Shown: piece by piece, positions 23,309-31,605 of the stretch
Numbering within the stretch: position 1 is the first letter of the stretch
Layout: each line of letters opens with the position of its first letter
Assembly (NCBI RefSeq): GCF_003143935.1
Contig: NZ_QFRX01000001.1
Coordinates: forward strand, 8,580,243 to 8,644,242
Direction: 5' to 3'
DNA length: 64,000 bases
Origin: Streptomyces sp. Act143
GTDB lineage: Bacteria > Actinomycetota > Actinomycetes > Streptomycetales > Streptomycetaceae
Notes under the pieces: model-generated
What the model was told of the DNA's origin: nothing
Database searches by the model: none
The model's input: only the letters and a program-made list of their open reading frames with translations
Program-made: the position numbers and the translations under genes

Positions 23309-24259
23309 GTGTCACCACCCCCGCCACCCCTCGGCCGTGGCCGCCGACGCGCGGCCCACGCCTTCGACGCCGCCCTCGACGACGCCGAACTCGGCGCCGC
23401 TCGCGCGGCCCTGGCGCAGGGACGCTGGCAGGCGGCCCGATCCCTGCTCGCCCACACGGGGGACGACTGGGACCTGCGCGGCCACCGCGTGACCGTCCTC
23501 GCCATGGAGCCGTACAGCGCCGCCTGGACCCGCGACTGGCTGCTCGCCGAACCCGAGTCCGCCGACGCCGCCGTCCTGCTCGCGCTCGCCCAGGTGCAGC
23601 GCGCCCTGCGCGGCAAGGAGAAGCCCGACCGCGCCCGTGAGGCCTGCCGCACCGCCGCCGACCGGGTGCCCGCCGACCCCACGCCCTGGCTGGGCATGCT
23701 CATGCTGGAGCAGGGCTCGACCGCCGCCCAGAACGCGGTCCGCCTCTTCGAGCAGATCCGCGCCCGTCACGCCGACCACCACCACGCCCACCACCTGTTG
23801 GTCGCCCGCCTCGCCGAGCACCGCGCCGCCGCCGGACCCGACCCGCTCCACGAGGTCTACGACTTCGCCAACTGGGCCGCCGAACAGGCCCCCGCCGACT
23901 CGCCGCTCGCCATCCTCCCGGTCATCGCGCACGCCGAGCGCTACCGCGTCCTCGCCACCGCGGGACACGAGCCCCCCGACCCCACCGCCTCCGGCCACTG
24001 GGTCGGCCGCCGGGCCCGCCAGGTGATGAAGTCGGCCTTCGACTGGTGGCTGGAGTGGGAGCACGAAGGCCACCCCCGCCGTCTCGTCGACCTCAACTTC
24101 CTCGCCCACGCCAAGGTCTGCGAGGGCCGCGGCGCCGAGGCCGCCGCCCTCTTCCACCGCATCGGCGAGCACCCCACCCCGGCGCCCTGGTCGTACCCCG
24201 ACCGCGATGCCCACCCCGCCTTCCGTGCCGCCCGCGACAGCGCGCTCGGCACGGCGTAA
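23309..24259 (+). CDS. Hypothetical TPR-like helical protein
   Basis: A 316-residue, almost entirely helical protein. Several Ala-rich helical pairs (ELGAARAALAQGRWQAARSL, AVLLALAQVQRALRGKEKPD, NAVRLFEQIRARHADHHHAH) look like degenerate tetratricopeptide repeats; the last contains a short His-rich turn. The GTG at 23309 is chosen because GAGGAAG lies 9 bp upstream. A TTG at 23282 would add nine residues and lacks such a site. The permease gene follows 36 bp downstream, so they are probably co-transcribed. A scaffold role is possible, but no function is established. Confidence 0.75.
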   Translation: MSPPPPPLGRGRRRAAHAFDAALDDAELGAARAALAQGRWQAARSLLAHTGDDWDLRGHRVTVLAMEPYSAAWTRDWLLAEPESADAAVLLALAQVQRALRGKEKPDRAREACRTAADRVPADPTPWLGMLMLEQGSTAAQNAVRLFEQIRARHADHHHAHHLLVARLAEHRAAAGPDPLHEVYDFANWAAEQAPADSPLAILPVIAHAERYRVLATAGHEPPDPTASGHWVGRRARQVMKSAFDWWLEWEHEGHPRRLVDLNFLAHAKVCEGRGAEAAALFHRIGEHPTPAPWSYPDRDAHPAFRAARDSALGTA

Positions 24260-24295
24260 CGCCCCCGAACCCAGCCCCAGCCAAGGACGGTCCCG

Positions 24296-25819
24296 ATGGC
24301 CACGAGCAAAGCCAGAGCCGGTGACGGCATCAGTACCTACAAGGGCCAGGAGCGGGCCCTGCGCGCCGACCGCCTGGGCACCGGCGGCCTGCTGCTCTCG
24401 GTCCTCGCCGCGACCGCCCCCCTCATGGTCGTCGCAGGTGTCATGCCCACCACATTCGCGGTGATGGGCATCGTCGGACAGCCGCTGCTCTTCGTCGCCC
24501 TCGGCGCGATCCTGATCCTCTTCAGCGTCGGCTACGCCGAGATGAGCCGGCACGTCCACAACGCGGGCGCCTTCTACGCCTACATCTCCCGCGGTCTCGG
24601 CGGCACCGCCGGCGCGAGCGCGGCCCTCGTCGCCCTCGTCGCCTACAACGCCCTCCAGGTCGGCATCTACGGCATCTTCGGCTTCGAGGTCTCCGGCCTC
24701 TTCGCCACCTACGCCGACCTGGAGATCGCCTGGTGGATACCGGCGCTCACGGCCGTCGCCGCCGTCGGCGCCCTCGGCTGGCTGAAGATCGACGTCAACG
24801 CGAAGGTGCTCGGCGTCCTGCTCGTCATCGAGGTGGCCCTGGTCGTCATCTTCGACATCGCCGCCGTCGCCGACCCCGCCAAGGAGGGCCTGTCCCTGCA
24901 CGCCTTCAACCCGGACACCCTCAGCGGCGCCGGCGTCGGCACCGCGCTCTGCTTCTGCATCGCCGCGTTCCTCGGCTTCGAACAGGCGCCCGTCTACGCC
25001 GAGGAGACCAGCCGCCCGCACGTCCTGGTGCCGCGCGTGATGTTCCTCGCGGTCGGCGGCGTCGCCGTCTTCTTCGCGCTCAGCAGCTGGGCCCTCACCG
25101 TCGCCACCGGCCCCTCCCAGATCGTCGGCGAGTCCCAGAAGCAGAGTGCCGGACTGCTCTTCGGCCTCACCGAGTCCCGCCTCGGCGGCACCTTCACCGA
25201 CGTCCTGCACGTGCTCTTCGTGACCGGCATGTTCGCGGCCATGGTCAGCTTCCACAACGTCGTCGCCCGCTACGCCTTCGCCATGGGCCGCGAGGGCCTG
25301 CTCCCGCGCTCCTTCGGCCGGACGACGGGCGCGAGCGGCGCCCCCGGCACCGGCTCGCTCCTCCAGACCGCCGTCTCCGCGGTGATCGTGATCGCCTTCG
25401 CGGTCGCCGACGACAAGCCCACCGGCGACCCCACCGAGCCCGTCCTGCACCTGTTCACCTGGGGCGGCAACATCGGCGCCCTCGGCGTGATCGTGCTGAT
25501 GGCCGCGGCCTCCTTCTCGGTCGTCGTCTTCTTCGCCCGCCGCGGCGCCGCCGGCGCCCAGGCCTGGCGGCTGGTCACCTCCGCCGTCGCGGGCCTCGCC
25601 CTCCTCGTCATCGCCGGCTACACGGTGAAGGACTTCGACGTCCTCGTCGGCGCGGGCCCGGACTCCGCCCTGAGCCGGCTCCTGCCCGGCATCATCGGCG
25701 CGTCCGTGGTCGTCGGCCTCGTCCAGGGCCTGTACCTGCGCTCCCGCTCGCCGGAGGCGCACGCCCGCATCGGCCTGGGCAACGAGGCGTTCCAACTGGA
25801 CAAGGCGGCGCAGTCGTAA
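24296..25819 (+). CDS. APC-family amino-acid/polyamine permease
   Basis: A 507-residue secondary transporter of the amino acid-polyamine-organocation superfamily with about twelve transmembrane helices. The first helix carries the family-type APLMVVAGVMPTTFAVMGIVGQPL unwound region. This is followed by YAEMSRHVHNAGAFYAYISRGLGG and, in TM6, CIAAFLGFEQAPVYAEE, both standard APC motifs. It is likely proton-coupled uptake of an amino acid or amine. It lies 36 bp after the TPR-like gene. The substrate is not assignable. Confidence 0.9.
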   Translation: MATSKARAGDGISTYKGQERALRADRLGTGGLLLSVLAATAPLMVVAGVMPTTFAVMGIVGQPLLFVALGAILILFSVGYAEMSRHVHNAGAFYAYISRGLGGTAGASAALVALVAYNALQVGIYGIFGFEVSGLFATYADLEIAWWIPALTAVAAVGALGWLKIDVNAKVLGVLLVIEVALVVIFDIAAVADPAKEGLSLHAFNPDTLSGAGVGTALCFCIAAFLGFEQAPVYAEETSRPHVLVPRVMFLAVGGVAVFFALSSWALTVATGPSQIVGESQKQSAGLLFGLTESRLGGTFTDVLHVLFVTGMFAAMVSFHNVVARYAFAMGREGLLPRSFGRTTGASGAPGTGSLLQTAVSAVIVIAFAVADDKPTGDPTEPVLHLFTWGGNIGALGVIVLMAAASFSVVVFFARRGAAGAQAWRLVTSAVAGLALLVIAGYTVKDFDVLVGAGPDSALSRLLPGIIGASVVVGLVQGLYLRSRSPEAHARIGLGNEAFQLDKAAQS

Positions 25820-25893
25820 GAAGTGGTTACGGAAATCTGACGGGCACCCGCGAACCCTGGTCCGCCACGGTCCGCGGGTGCTCGAATGAAGGC

Positions 25894-26640
25894 GTGAACA
25901 CCGAACCACCCGAGGCGGACGACCCGCACCCCGAGGCGGCGGGCAGGCCCGTCGGCCGCCGCGTCCTCCTCGGCACCCTCGGCCTCGGCGCCCTCGGCGT
26001 GGTCACCGCGCCGACCCTGCAACGCGGCCTGGAGGCCTTCCTCGGCAGCGCGGCCGACAAGGACCCCACCGGCCTGACCGGCCTGCTCCCCAACGGCGGC
26101 GGCTTCCGCTACTACTCGGTGGCCTCCTCCGTGCCCCACAAGAACGCCGCGAACTACCGCCTGCGCATCGACGGCCTCGTCGACCGCCCGGCCACCTACA
26201 CCCTCAACGACCTGCGCGCGATGCCCCAGACCCGGATGGTCAAGGACGTCCAGTGCGTCACCGGCTGGCGGGTCCCGGACACCCCGTTCGAGGGCGTGCG
26301 CCTGTCCCATCTGCTCGACACCGCCGGAGTACGGGCCAAGGGCACGGCGATCCGCTTCTCCTGCTTCGACGGCACGTACACCGAGAGCCTCACCCTCGAC
26401 CAGGCCCGCCGCGCCGACGTCCTGGTCGCCCTGCGCATGCAGGACAAGGACATCGGCCACTCCCACGGCGGCCCGGTCCGCCTCTACGTGGCCCCCATGT
26501 ACTTCTACAAGTCCGCCAAGTGGCTCTCCGGCATCACCGTGACCGAGGACGTCGAGCCCGGTTACTGGGAGGACCGCGGCTACGACGTCGACGCCTGGGT
26601 GGGCCGTTCGAACGGACGGGACGATGACCCTACGAGCTGA
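25894..26640 (+). CDS. Molybdopterin-dependent oxidoreductase (sulfite-oxidase fold), Tat signal
   Basis: A 248-residue enzyme of the sulfite oxidase/YedY family. A twin-arginine-type signal is present (GRRVLLGTLGLGALGVV, about residues 22-38). The mature protein has the molybdopterin-binding cysteine in DVQCVTGWRVPDTPFEGV (about residue 128), and later SHGGPVRLYVAPMYFYKSAKWLSGI, the YedY/MsrP-like lid. The start is GTG at 25894 after GAAGG. The downstream gene overlaps it by 17 bp and encodes a membrane cytochrome b, so the pair is analogous to MsrP-MsrQ: a periplasm-side molybdoenzyme fed by a haem protein. The substrate may be a methionine sulfoxide or another S/N-oxide, by analogy only. 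Confidence 0.9.
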   Translation: MNTEPPEADDPHPEAAGRPVGRRVLLGTLGLGALGVVTAPTLQRGLEAFLGSAADKDPTGLTGLLPNGGGFRYYSVASSVPHKNAANYRLRIDGLVDRPATYTLNDLRAMPQTRMVKDVQCVTGWRVPDTPFEGVRLSHLLDTAGVRAKGTAIRFSCFDGTYTESLTLDQARRADVLVALRMQDKDIGHSHGGPVRLYVAPMYFYKSAKWLSGITVTEDVEPGYWEDRGYDVDAWVGRSNGRDDDPTS

Positions 26641-27244
26641 CGCCCCGCCCCGGACCCGGATCCGCCGCTTCGGACGTCCGCAACGCTGGGTGCACCGCAC
26701 CACGGCCGCCCTGATGGGCGTCTGCGTGGCCACCGCCGCCTGCCTCTACCTCCCCCAATTGGCCGAACTCGTCGGCCGCCGCGAGCTGGTGGTCCGCATC
26801 CACGAGTGGGCCGGCCTCGCCCTGCCCGTCCCCGTCCTGGCGGGCCTCGCCTCCCGCGCCTTCCGCGCCGACCTGCGCTTCCTCAACCGCTTCGGCCCGC
26901 ACGACGGTATCTGGCTCCGCGCGGCGCTGCGCCGTGACAGACGGCGCTCGTCACGCCCGGCGGGCAAGTTCAACGCCGGGCAGAAGATCTACGCCGCCTG
27001 GATCGCCGGCGCCTCCCTGGTCATGCTCGGCACGGGCCTGCTGATGTGGTTCACGCACCTCACCCCGATCCAGTGGCGCACCAGCGCGACCTTCGTCCAC
27101 GACTGGCTGGCCCTGACGATGGGCATCGTCATCGCCGGCCACATCGGCATGGCCCTGGGCGACCCGGAGGCCCGCCGCGGACTGCGGACGGGGCTGGTCA
27201 GCCGTGAGTGGGCCGAGCGGGAGCACTCCCTGTGGCGACCCTGA
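26624..27244 (+). CDS. Cytochrome b561-type membrane haem protein, partner of the molybdoenzyme
   Basis: A 206-residue membrane protein with four hydrophobic segments (MGVCVATAACLYLPQL, GLALPVPVLAGLASRAF, WIAGASLVMLGTGLLMWF, ALTMGIVIAGHIGMAL). Histidines placed for two haem b groups occur at QRWVHRT, VRIHEWAG, TFVHDW and AGHIGMA. This matches di-haem cytochrome b subunits of formate dehydrogenase or MsrQ-like partners. It overlaps the molybdoenzyme gene by 17 bp, which shows coupling. Its last 294 bp are also covered antisense by the open frame of the convergent hypothetical gene. Confidence 0.87.
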   Translation: MTLRADAPPRTRIRRFGRPQRWVHRTTAALMGVCVATAACLYLPQLAELVGRRELVVRIHEWAGLALPVPVLAGLASRAFRADLRFLNRFGPHDGIWLRAALRRDRRRSSRPAGKFNAGQKIYAAWIAGASLVMLGTGLLMWFTHLTPIQWRTSATFVHDWLALTMGIVIAGHIGMALGDPEARRGLRTGLVSREWAEREHSLWRP

Positions 27245-28255
27245 CCCGGTCGGCGTCGCGGCCGCATCGGGCGCCACGACGGTGAAGGCGTCCTCCGCCC
27301 GCACCTCGACGCCGCCGAACTGCACGGACACGTCGACGCTCCTGGGCAGCCCGCCCGGGTCGAGCGCCGGCACCACCACGTCCAGCACCACTTGGTCACC
27401 CCGCTGAGAGCCGAGCACCGGCGGCCCGTCCGGCAGCCGCCCGTCGATCAGCACCCGCCCGTCCCGCAGCAGCTCGGCGGGGTCGAAGTAGATGCCGGTC
27501 AACTCGACGGCCACCGTCTCACCGGCCCGCGCCTCGCCGTCGCCGCCCGCGTCGACACCGGCCACCCGGTAGGCACACGCGGGGACGCCGCCGGAGGAGG
27601 CGACCGGCCGCGCGGTGCCGGCGGGGTGCCGCCGGTGGAAGTCCAGCAGCCCGCCCAGGACGGTGTACGCGGCCCGCCCCTTGCAGGTGTCGGCCCGCCC
27701 GGCGAGGGCGGTGTACTCCTCGGCCGCCGACGCCCAGCTGCCGCCCTTGCCCTGCACGGCGAGACACGCGGAGGCCAGCCCGCGCAGCAGCTGCCACTCC
27801 GGGTCGGCCGATGCGGCCGGGATGTCGTCGAGGACGGCCCGGCACTCGGCGGGGGCGCGCAGTTGGTCGTAGACGCTCGACGGGTCCGAAGTGCCGTCGG
27901 TGTTCGGCGAGTCCGGGCCGGGAGGCAGCCAGGGCGGGCTCTGGAGGAGCCGGTTGCCCGGCGAAGGGGCGGGAGTGGGGGAGGGGCTGGGGCTCGCGGG
28001 CGCGCGCGGGCTGTCGGTGACGTCCGGGGTGTGCGCGTGGCCGTCGGGCGACGGCCGGGCCGGGGTGAGGGACGGCAGCGGTCTGACGTCGCGTGCGGTG
28101 GGAGTGGCGCTCGACGGACCGGCGGTGACGACTCCGCCGCCCCCATATCCCCTGTCCGGTGGGTCACTCCCGTCCCCGGTGAAGGCCGCGGCGGCCACCG
28201 CCACCGCTCCGACCAGGAGCAGCCCCGAGACACGCATCCCGAGGGAAACCGCCAT
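26951..28255 (-). CDS. Hypothetical Pro/Ser-rich membrane-anchored protein, 3' end antisense to cytochrome gene
   Basis: The ATG at 28255 opens a 434-codon frame. Residues about 1-30 form a membrane anchor or signal (VSGLLLVGAVAVAAAAFTG). Residues 40-115 are a Pro/Ser/Thr-rich linker. Then come a helical part (CRAVLDDIPAASADPEWQLLRGLASACLA) and a beta-rich part (VAVELTGIYFDPAELLRDG, VLDVVVPALDPGG, VQFGGVEVRAEDAFTVV) that may be an Ig-like or IPT-like domain. After about residue 337 the frame is antisense to the cytochrome b coding sequence and reads as low-quality shadow (for example GHADVAGDDDAHRQGQP). The natural protein probably ends near 27240, but no stop codon exists there. No function is recognised. 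Confidence 0.6.
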   Translation of the reverse strand: MAVSLGMRVSGLLLVGAVAVAAAAFTGDGSDPPDRGYGGGGVVTAGPSSATPTARDVRPLPSLTPARPSPDGHAHTPDVTDSPRAPASPSPSPTPAPSPGNRLLQSPPWLPPGPDSPNTDGTSDPSSVYDQLRAPAECRAVLDDIPAASADPEWQLLRGLASACLAVQGKGGSWASAAEEYTALAGRADTCKGRAAYTVLGGLLDFHRRHPAGTARPVASSGGVPACAYRVAGVDAGGDGEARAGETVAVELTGIYFDPAELLRDGRVLIDGRLPDGPPVLGSQRGDQVVLDVVVPALDPGGLPRSVDVSVQFGGVEVRAEDAFTVVAPDAAATPTGSGSPQGVLPLGPLTADQPRPQSAAGLRVAQGHADVAGDDDAHRQGQPVVDEGRAGAPLDRGEVREPHQQARAEHDQGGAGDPGGVDLLPGVELARRA

Positions 28256-28273
28256 GACGCCCCCCACGACGAC

Positions 28274-28308
28274 GGTAGGCCCCTGGGGCCAGAACCCAGG
28301 GGCCTACC
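28274..28308. terminator. 14-bp perfect hairpin after the gluconate permease
   Basis: The arms GGTAGGCCCCTGGG and complement are separated by 7 nt. The hairpin lies 83 bp past the permease stop on the minus strand and just upstream of the next minus-strand gene, so it separates the two transcripts. Confidence 0.8.
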
Positions 28309-28390
28309 ATCATCGGGCCATCGGCGCCCGATACGGAAGCCGGTGACCGAAGCCGGTGACCGTGACGTCGTACGGTCGAACGTCGTACCG

Positions 28391-29788
28391 CTAGATGATC
28401 AGCGAGAGCAGCAGCACCACACCGCCCGCGACCACCGAGATGATCGTCTCCATGACGGACCAGGTCTTGATGGTCTGGCCGACGTTCAGGCCGAAGTACT
28501 CCTTCACCAGCCAGAAGCCGGCGTCGTTGACATGGCTGAAGAAGAGCGAGCCGGCGCCGATCGCGAGGACCAGCAGGGCCGTGTGGGTGGTCGACATGTC
28601 GGCGGCCAGGGGGGCGACCAGACCGGCCGCGGAGACCGTGGCCACCGTCGCCGAACCGGTCGCGAGCCGGATCGCCACCGCGATCAGCCAGGCCAGCAGC
28701 AGCGCCGGGATCGACCAGTCCTTGGAGATGTCCAGGATCATCTGGCCCACACCGGTGTCGATCAGCGTCTGCTTGAAACCACCGCCCGCGCCGACGATCA
28801 GCAGGATGCCCGCGATGGGCGCGAGGCCCTTCTCGACCAGCGGCGTGAGCCGCTCCTTGCCGAACCCGGCGGGCCGCAGCAGCGTGAAGATGCCGAGGAT
28901 CACCGAGGTGAGCAGGGCGATCAGCGGGGAGCCGATGACGTCGAAGACGCGCTGCGTGGTGTTCTCCGGGTCGTCGATCACGATGTCGACGAGCGCCTTG
29001 GAGAGCATCAGCACGACCGGCAGGAGGATCGTCGCCAGCGTGGCGCCGAAGCCGGGCCGCTTCTCCAGGTCCTCCGAGGCGCGCTGCGGAACCATCCGGT
29101 CCGGCGCCTGGACGTCCACCCAGCGGGCGGCGTACCGGGAGAACAGCGGACCCGCGATGATCACCGTCGGGATGGCGACGAGGACGCCGAGCGCCAGCGT
29201 GACGCCCAGGTTCGCCTGGACGGCGTCGATCGCGACCAGCGGGCCGGGGTGCGGCGGGACCAGCCCGTGCATCACGGACAGACCGGCGAGCGCCGGGATG
29301 CCGATGCGCATGAGCGAGTAGTTGCCGCGCTTGGCGACCATGAGCACGACCGGGATCAGCAGGACGACGCCGACCTCGAAGAACAGCGGCAGACCGATCA
29401 CCGAGGCGATGAGCACCATGGCCCACGGCATCGACCGGCCGCCCGCCTTGGCGAGGATCGTGTCGACGATCTGATCGGCGCCGCCGGAGTCGGCGAGCAT
29501 CTTGCCGAGGATCGCGCCCAGCGCGATCAGTACGCCCACACCGGCGACGGTGGTGCCGAGACCGCCGGTGAAGCTGGTGATGACCTTGTCGAGCGGCGCC
29601 CCGGCGAACGCGCCCAGCGCGAGCGAGCCGATGGTCAGCGACAGAAAGGCGTGGAGCTTGAACTGGGTGATGAGCAGGACGATGACGGCGATGCCCGCCA
29701 GGACGGCGATGCCCAGCTGGGCGTGACCGGCCGAGGTGATGGGCTCGACGGGGTCCGCTGCCAGCAACTCGGCGCTGAGTCTGGTCAC
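28391..29788 (-). CDS. Gluconate:H+ symporter, GntP family
   Basis: A 465-residue permease with 12-14 transmembrane helices. The GntP family is recognised by GLPLFFEVGVVLLIPVVL, GLSVMHGLVPPHPGPLVAI and, near the end, FFSHVNDAGFWLVKEYFGL. It imports gluconate or a related sugar acid with protons. The GTG at 29788 follows AAGGGA by 7 bp. It is 59 bp downstream of gntK on the same strand, forming a kinase-permease operon divergent from a FadR-type regulator. Induction by gluconate through relief of that regulator is inferred. Confidence 0.93.
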   Translation of the reverse strand: MTRLSAELLAADPVEPITSAGHAQLGIAVLAGIAVIVLLITQFKLHAFLSLTIGSLALGAFAGAPLDKVITSFTGGLGTTVAGVGVLIALGAILGKMLADSGGADQIVDTILAKAGGRSMPWAMVLIASVIGLPLFFEVGVVLLIPVVLMVAKRGNYSLMRIGIPALAGLSVMHGLVPPHPGPLVAIDAVQANLGVTLALGVLVAIPTVIIAGPLFSRYAARWVDVQAPDRMVPQRASEDLEKRPGFGATLATILLPVVLMLSKALVDIVIDDPENTTQRVFDVIGSPLIALLTSVILGIFTLLRPAGFGKERLTPLVEKGLAPIAGILLIVGAGGGFKQTLIDTGVGQMILDISKDWSIPALLLAWLIAVAIRLATGSATVATVSAAGLVAPLAADMSTTHTALLVLAIGAGSLFFSHVNDAGFWLVKEYFGLNVGQTIKTWSVMETIISVVAGGVVLLLSLII

Positions 29789-29847
29789 GGGGGATTCCCT
29801 TGCAGGTACGGGGATACGGGGGTGGGTGCGGGGGGTGTGGGGTGGTG

Positions 29848-30354
29848 CTACGGGAGTTCGGCGAGCGCCTTGGCGGCCCGTCCGGTGATCTCCTCGGGGC
29901 TGCCGGCCACGTCCACCACGACGCCCGGTTCGTCCGCCTCGAGCGGCTGGAGGGTGGCGAACTGGGAGTCGAGCAGCGCGGTCGGCATGAAGTGGCCCTG
30001 CCGATGGGACATGCGGTCCTCGATGAGGGCACGGTCGCCCGCGAGGTGCACGAAGACGAGGCCGGGTGCGGCGGCGCGGAGCCGGTCGCGGTACGACCGC
30101 TTCAGCGCCGAGCAGCTGACCACCCCGCCGAGCCCCGCCCGCCCGTGCGCCCAGTCGCCGATGGCGTCCAGCCACGGCCACCGGTCGTCGTCGGTGAGCG
30201 GAGTACCGGCCGTCATCTTGGCGATGTTGGCCGGCGGGTGGAAGTCGTCGCCCTCGGCGTACGGGACACCGAGCCGGGCGGCGAGCAGCGGACCGATGGT
30301 GGTCTTGCCGGTGCCCGCGACGCCCATCACCACGACGACATGGGGGGTGTTCAT
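29848..30354 (-). CDS. gntK: Gluconokinase
   Basis: A 168-residue gluconokinase, the standard size, that phosphorylates gluconate to 6-phosphogluconate for the pentose-phosphate pathway. The P-loop GVAGTGKTT is at residues 11-19; the substrate region EGDDFHPPANIAKM and the segments VVSCSALKRSYRDRLR and FVHLAGD are all family hallmarks. The ATG at 30354 begins MNTPHVVVVMG directly before the P-loop strand; an in-frame ATG at 30381 would add nine unstructured residues. It is the first gene of the gnt operon. A 9-bp inverted repeat GTCGACGCC/GGCGTCGAC (30388-30409) lies in its leader. Confidence 0.95.
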   Translation of the reverse strand: MNTPHVVVVMGVAGTGKTTIGPLLAARLGVPYAEGDDFHPPANIAKMTAGTPLTDDDRWPWLDAIGDWAHGRAGLGGVVSCSALKRSYRDRLRAAAPGLVFVHLAGDRALIEDRMSHRQGHFMPTALLDSQFATLQPLEADEPGVVVDVAGSPEEITGRAAKALAELP

Positions 30355-30387
30355 CACTGCCTCACTGTCCGTTGTCTTCATCGACAG

Positions 30388-30409
30388 GTCGACGCCCTCG
30401 GGCGTCGAC
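30388..30409. promoter_or_regulatory. Inverted repeat in the gntK leader
   Basis: GTCGACGCC-ctcg-GGCGTCGAC, a perfect 9-bp stem, lies 34 bp before the gntK ATG. It could be an operator or an RNA hairpin in the transcript leader. Confidence 0.4.
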
Positions 30410-30457
30410 GCCACTGAAGCCCATTAGGTACGACGAATTCAAGACTCTGTGACAAAT

Positions 30458-30468
30458 AAGTCTGACTT
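30458..30468. promoter_or_regulatory. GntR-type operator candidate AAGTCTGACTT
   Basis: A perfect 11-bp palindrome (AAGTC-T-GACTT) lies in an AT-rich stretch of the divergent gntK/GntR promoter region. Symmetry extends outward as ACAAA on the left and TTTGT on the right, with one extra base. Its position 35 bp before the regulator gene and 104 bp before gntK fits control of both. Confidence 0.6.
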
Positions 30469-30502
30469 TTTGTTCCCGTGACGTGCCCCGTACGCTGAGT
30501 GC

Positions 30503-31204
30503 ATGAGCACTTCGGGCCGGGGGCTGCACGGCCAGGTACTGGACACCCTCGGCCCCGCGATCACCGCGGGCGAGTACCCGCCGGGCAGCGTTCTGCGCAC
30601 GGATGAACTCGCACAGGAGTTCGACGTCTCCCGCTCGGTGATGCGCGAGGCCGTCCGCGTCCTGGAGTCCATGCACCTGGTCGAGTCCCGCCGCCGCGTC
30701 GGCGTCACGGTCCGCCCCGAGTGCGACTGGAACGTCTACGACCCGCAGGTCATCCGCTGGCGCCTGGCCGGCGCCGACCGCCCCCGGCAGCTGCGCTCCC
30801 TCACCGTCCTGCGCTCCGCGATCGAACCGGTCGCGGCGGGCCTGGCGGCGAAGCACGCCACGGCGGAGCAGTGCGCCGAACTCACCGAGTGCGCCCTGGG
30901 CATGGTCGCCCACTCGCGCGGCCACCAGCTGGAGGGCTATCTGGTCCACGACATGGCCTTCCACCGGGTGATCCTCGCGGCCTCGGGCAACGAGATGTTC
31001 GCCCGCCTCGGCGACGTCGTGGCGGAGGTCCTCGCGGGCCGCACCCACCACGAGGTCATGTTCGAGGACCCCGACCCGGCCGCGGTCACCCTGCACGTCC
31101 AGGTCGCGGAGGCGGTCCGCGCGGGCGACGCGGTACGGGCGGAGGAGCTGACCCGCGAGATCACGGTGGGCGCGCTTCAGGAGCTGGACATCCTCGCTCC
31201 CTGA
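30503..31204 (+). CDS. GntR/FadR-subfamily regulator of the gluconate genes
   Basis: A 233-residue GntR protein. The N-terminal winged helix contains GEYPPGSVLRTDELAQEFDVSRSVMREAVRVLESMHLVESRRRVG. The C-terminal FCD domain has the metal/ligand residues in DMAFHRVILAASGN (Asp...His) and LHVQVAEAVRAGD. It is divergent from the gluconokinase-permease operon, so it most likely is the gluconate-responsive repressor. The palindrome at 30458-30468 is the expected operator. High confidence in family, good confidence in target by context. Confidence 0.9.
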   Translation: MSTSGRGLHGQVLDTLGPAITAGEYPPGSVLRTDELAQEFDVSRSVMREAVRVLESMHLVESRRRVGVTVRPECDWNVYDPQVIRWRLAGADRPRQLRSLTVLRSAIEPVAAGLAAKHATAEQCAELTECALGMVAHSRGHQLEGYLVHDMAFHRVILAASGNEMFARLGDVVAEVLAGRTHHEVMFEDPDPAAVTLHVQVAEAVRAGDAVRAEELTREITVGALQELDILAP

Positions 31205-31211
31205 GCGCTTC

Positions 31212-31586
31212 TCAGGCGGGGAACTCCCCGTCCACGTAGACCCACGCCCCGTCCACCCGCTCGAACCGGCTGCGCTCGTGCAGCGACCCGCCCCGGTAGG
31301 ACGCCCGGAACTCCACGGCCCCGGTGGTGTGGAAGGCGGACCCGTCAGCCGTGCCCAGGATCTCCAGACCCGTCCACCGCATCCCCGGATCGAGATCGAG
31401 CCGCGCCGGCCGCGTCCGCGGATGCCAGGTCCGCAGCAGATACGCCGGGTCGCCCTTCACGAAAGCGGAGTACCGCGACCGCATGAGCGCCTCGGCGGTC
31501 GGCGCGGCGGCGGTGCCGGAGTGGTACCGGCCGCAGCACTCGGCGTAGGACTCGGGCAGGCCGCAGGGGCAGGAGCGGGTGTTCAT
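31212..31586 (-). CDS. YchJ-family protein with N-terminal SEC-C zinc motif
   Basis: A 124-residue protein of the YchJ family. The N-terminus RSCPCGLPESYAECCGRYH is the SEC-C zinc-binding motif (C-x-C...C-C/H). It is followed by TAEALMRSRYSAFVKGDPAYLLRTWHP and VEFRASY, the NTF2-like YchJ middle domain. The start at 31586 (MNTRSC) places the zinc motif at the N-terminus as in relatives; MAAMNTR from 31595 is possible. The family has no proven function. It is convergent with the GntR gene with a 7-bp gap and is 19 bp from the M1 peptidase upstream of it on the same strand. Confidence 0.9.
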   Translation of the reverse strand: MNTRSCPCGLPESYAECCGRYHSGTAAAPTAEALMRSRYSAFVKGDPAYLLRTWHPRTRPARLDLDPGMRWTGLEILGTADGSAFHTTGAVEFRASYRGGSLHERSRFERVDGAWVYVDGEFPA

Positions 31587-31605
31587 GGCGGCCATTCTCG
31601 CCGAC

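Noticed and set aside
27392..30427. 1011-codon plus-strand ORF
   Set aside because: Antisense to the gluconate permease, gluconokinase and the hypothetical; Arg/Gly/Asp-rich shadow without domains. High GC leaves antisense frames open.
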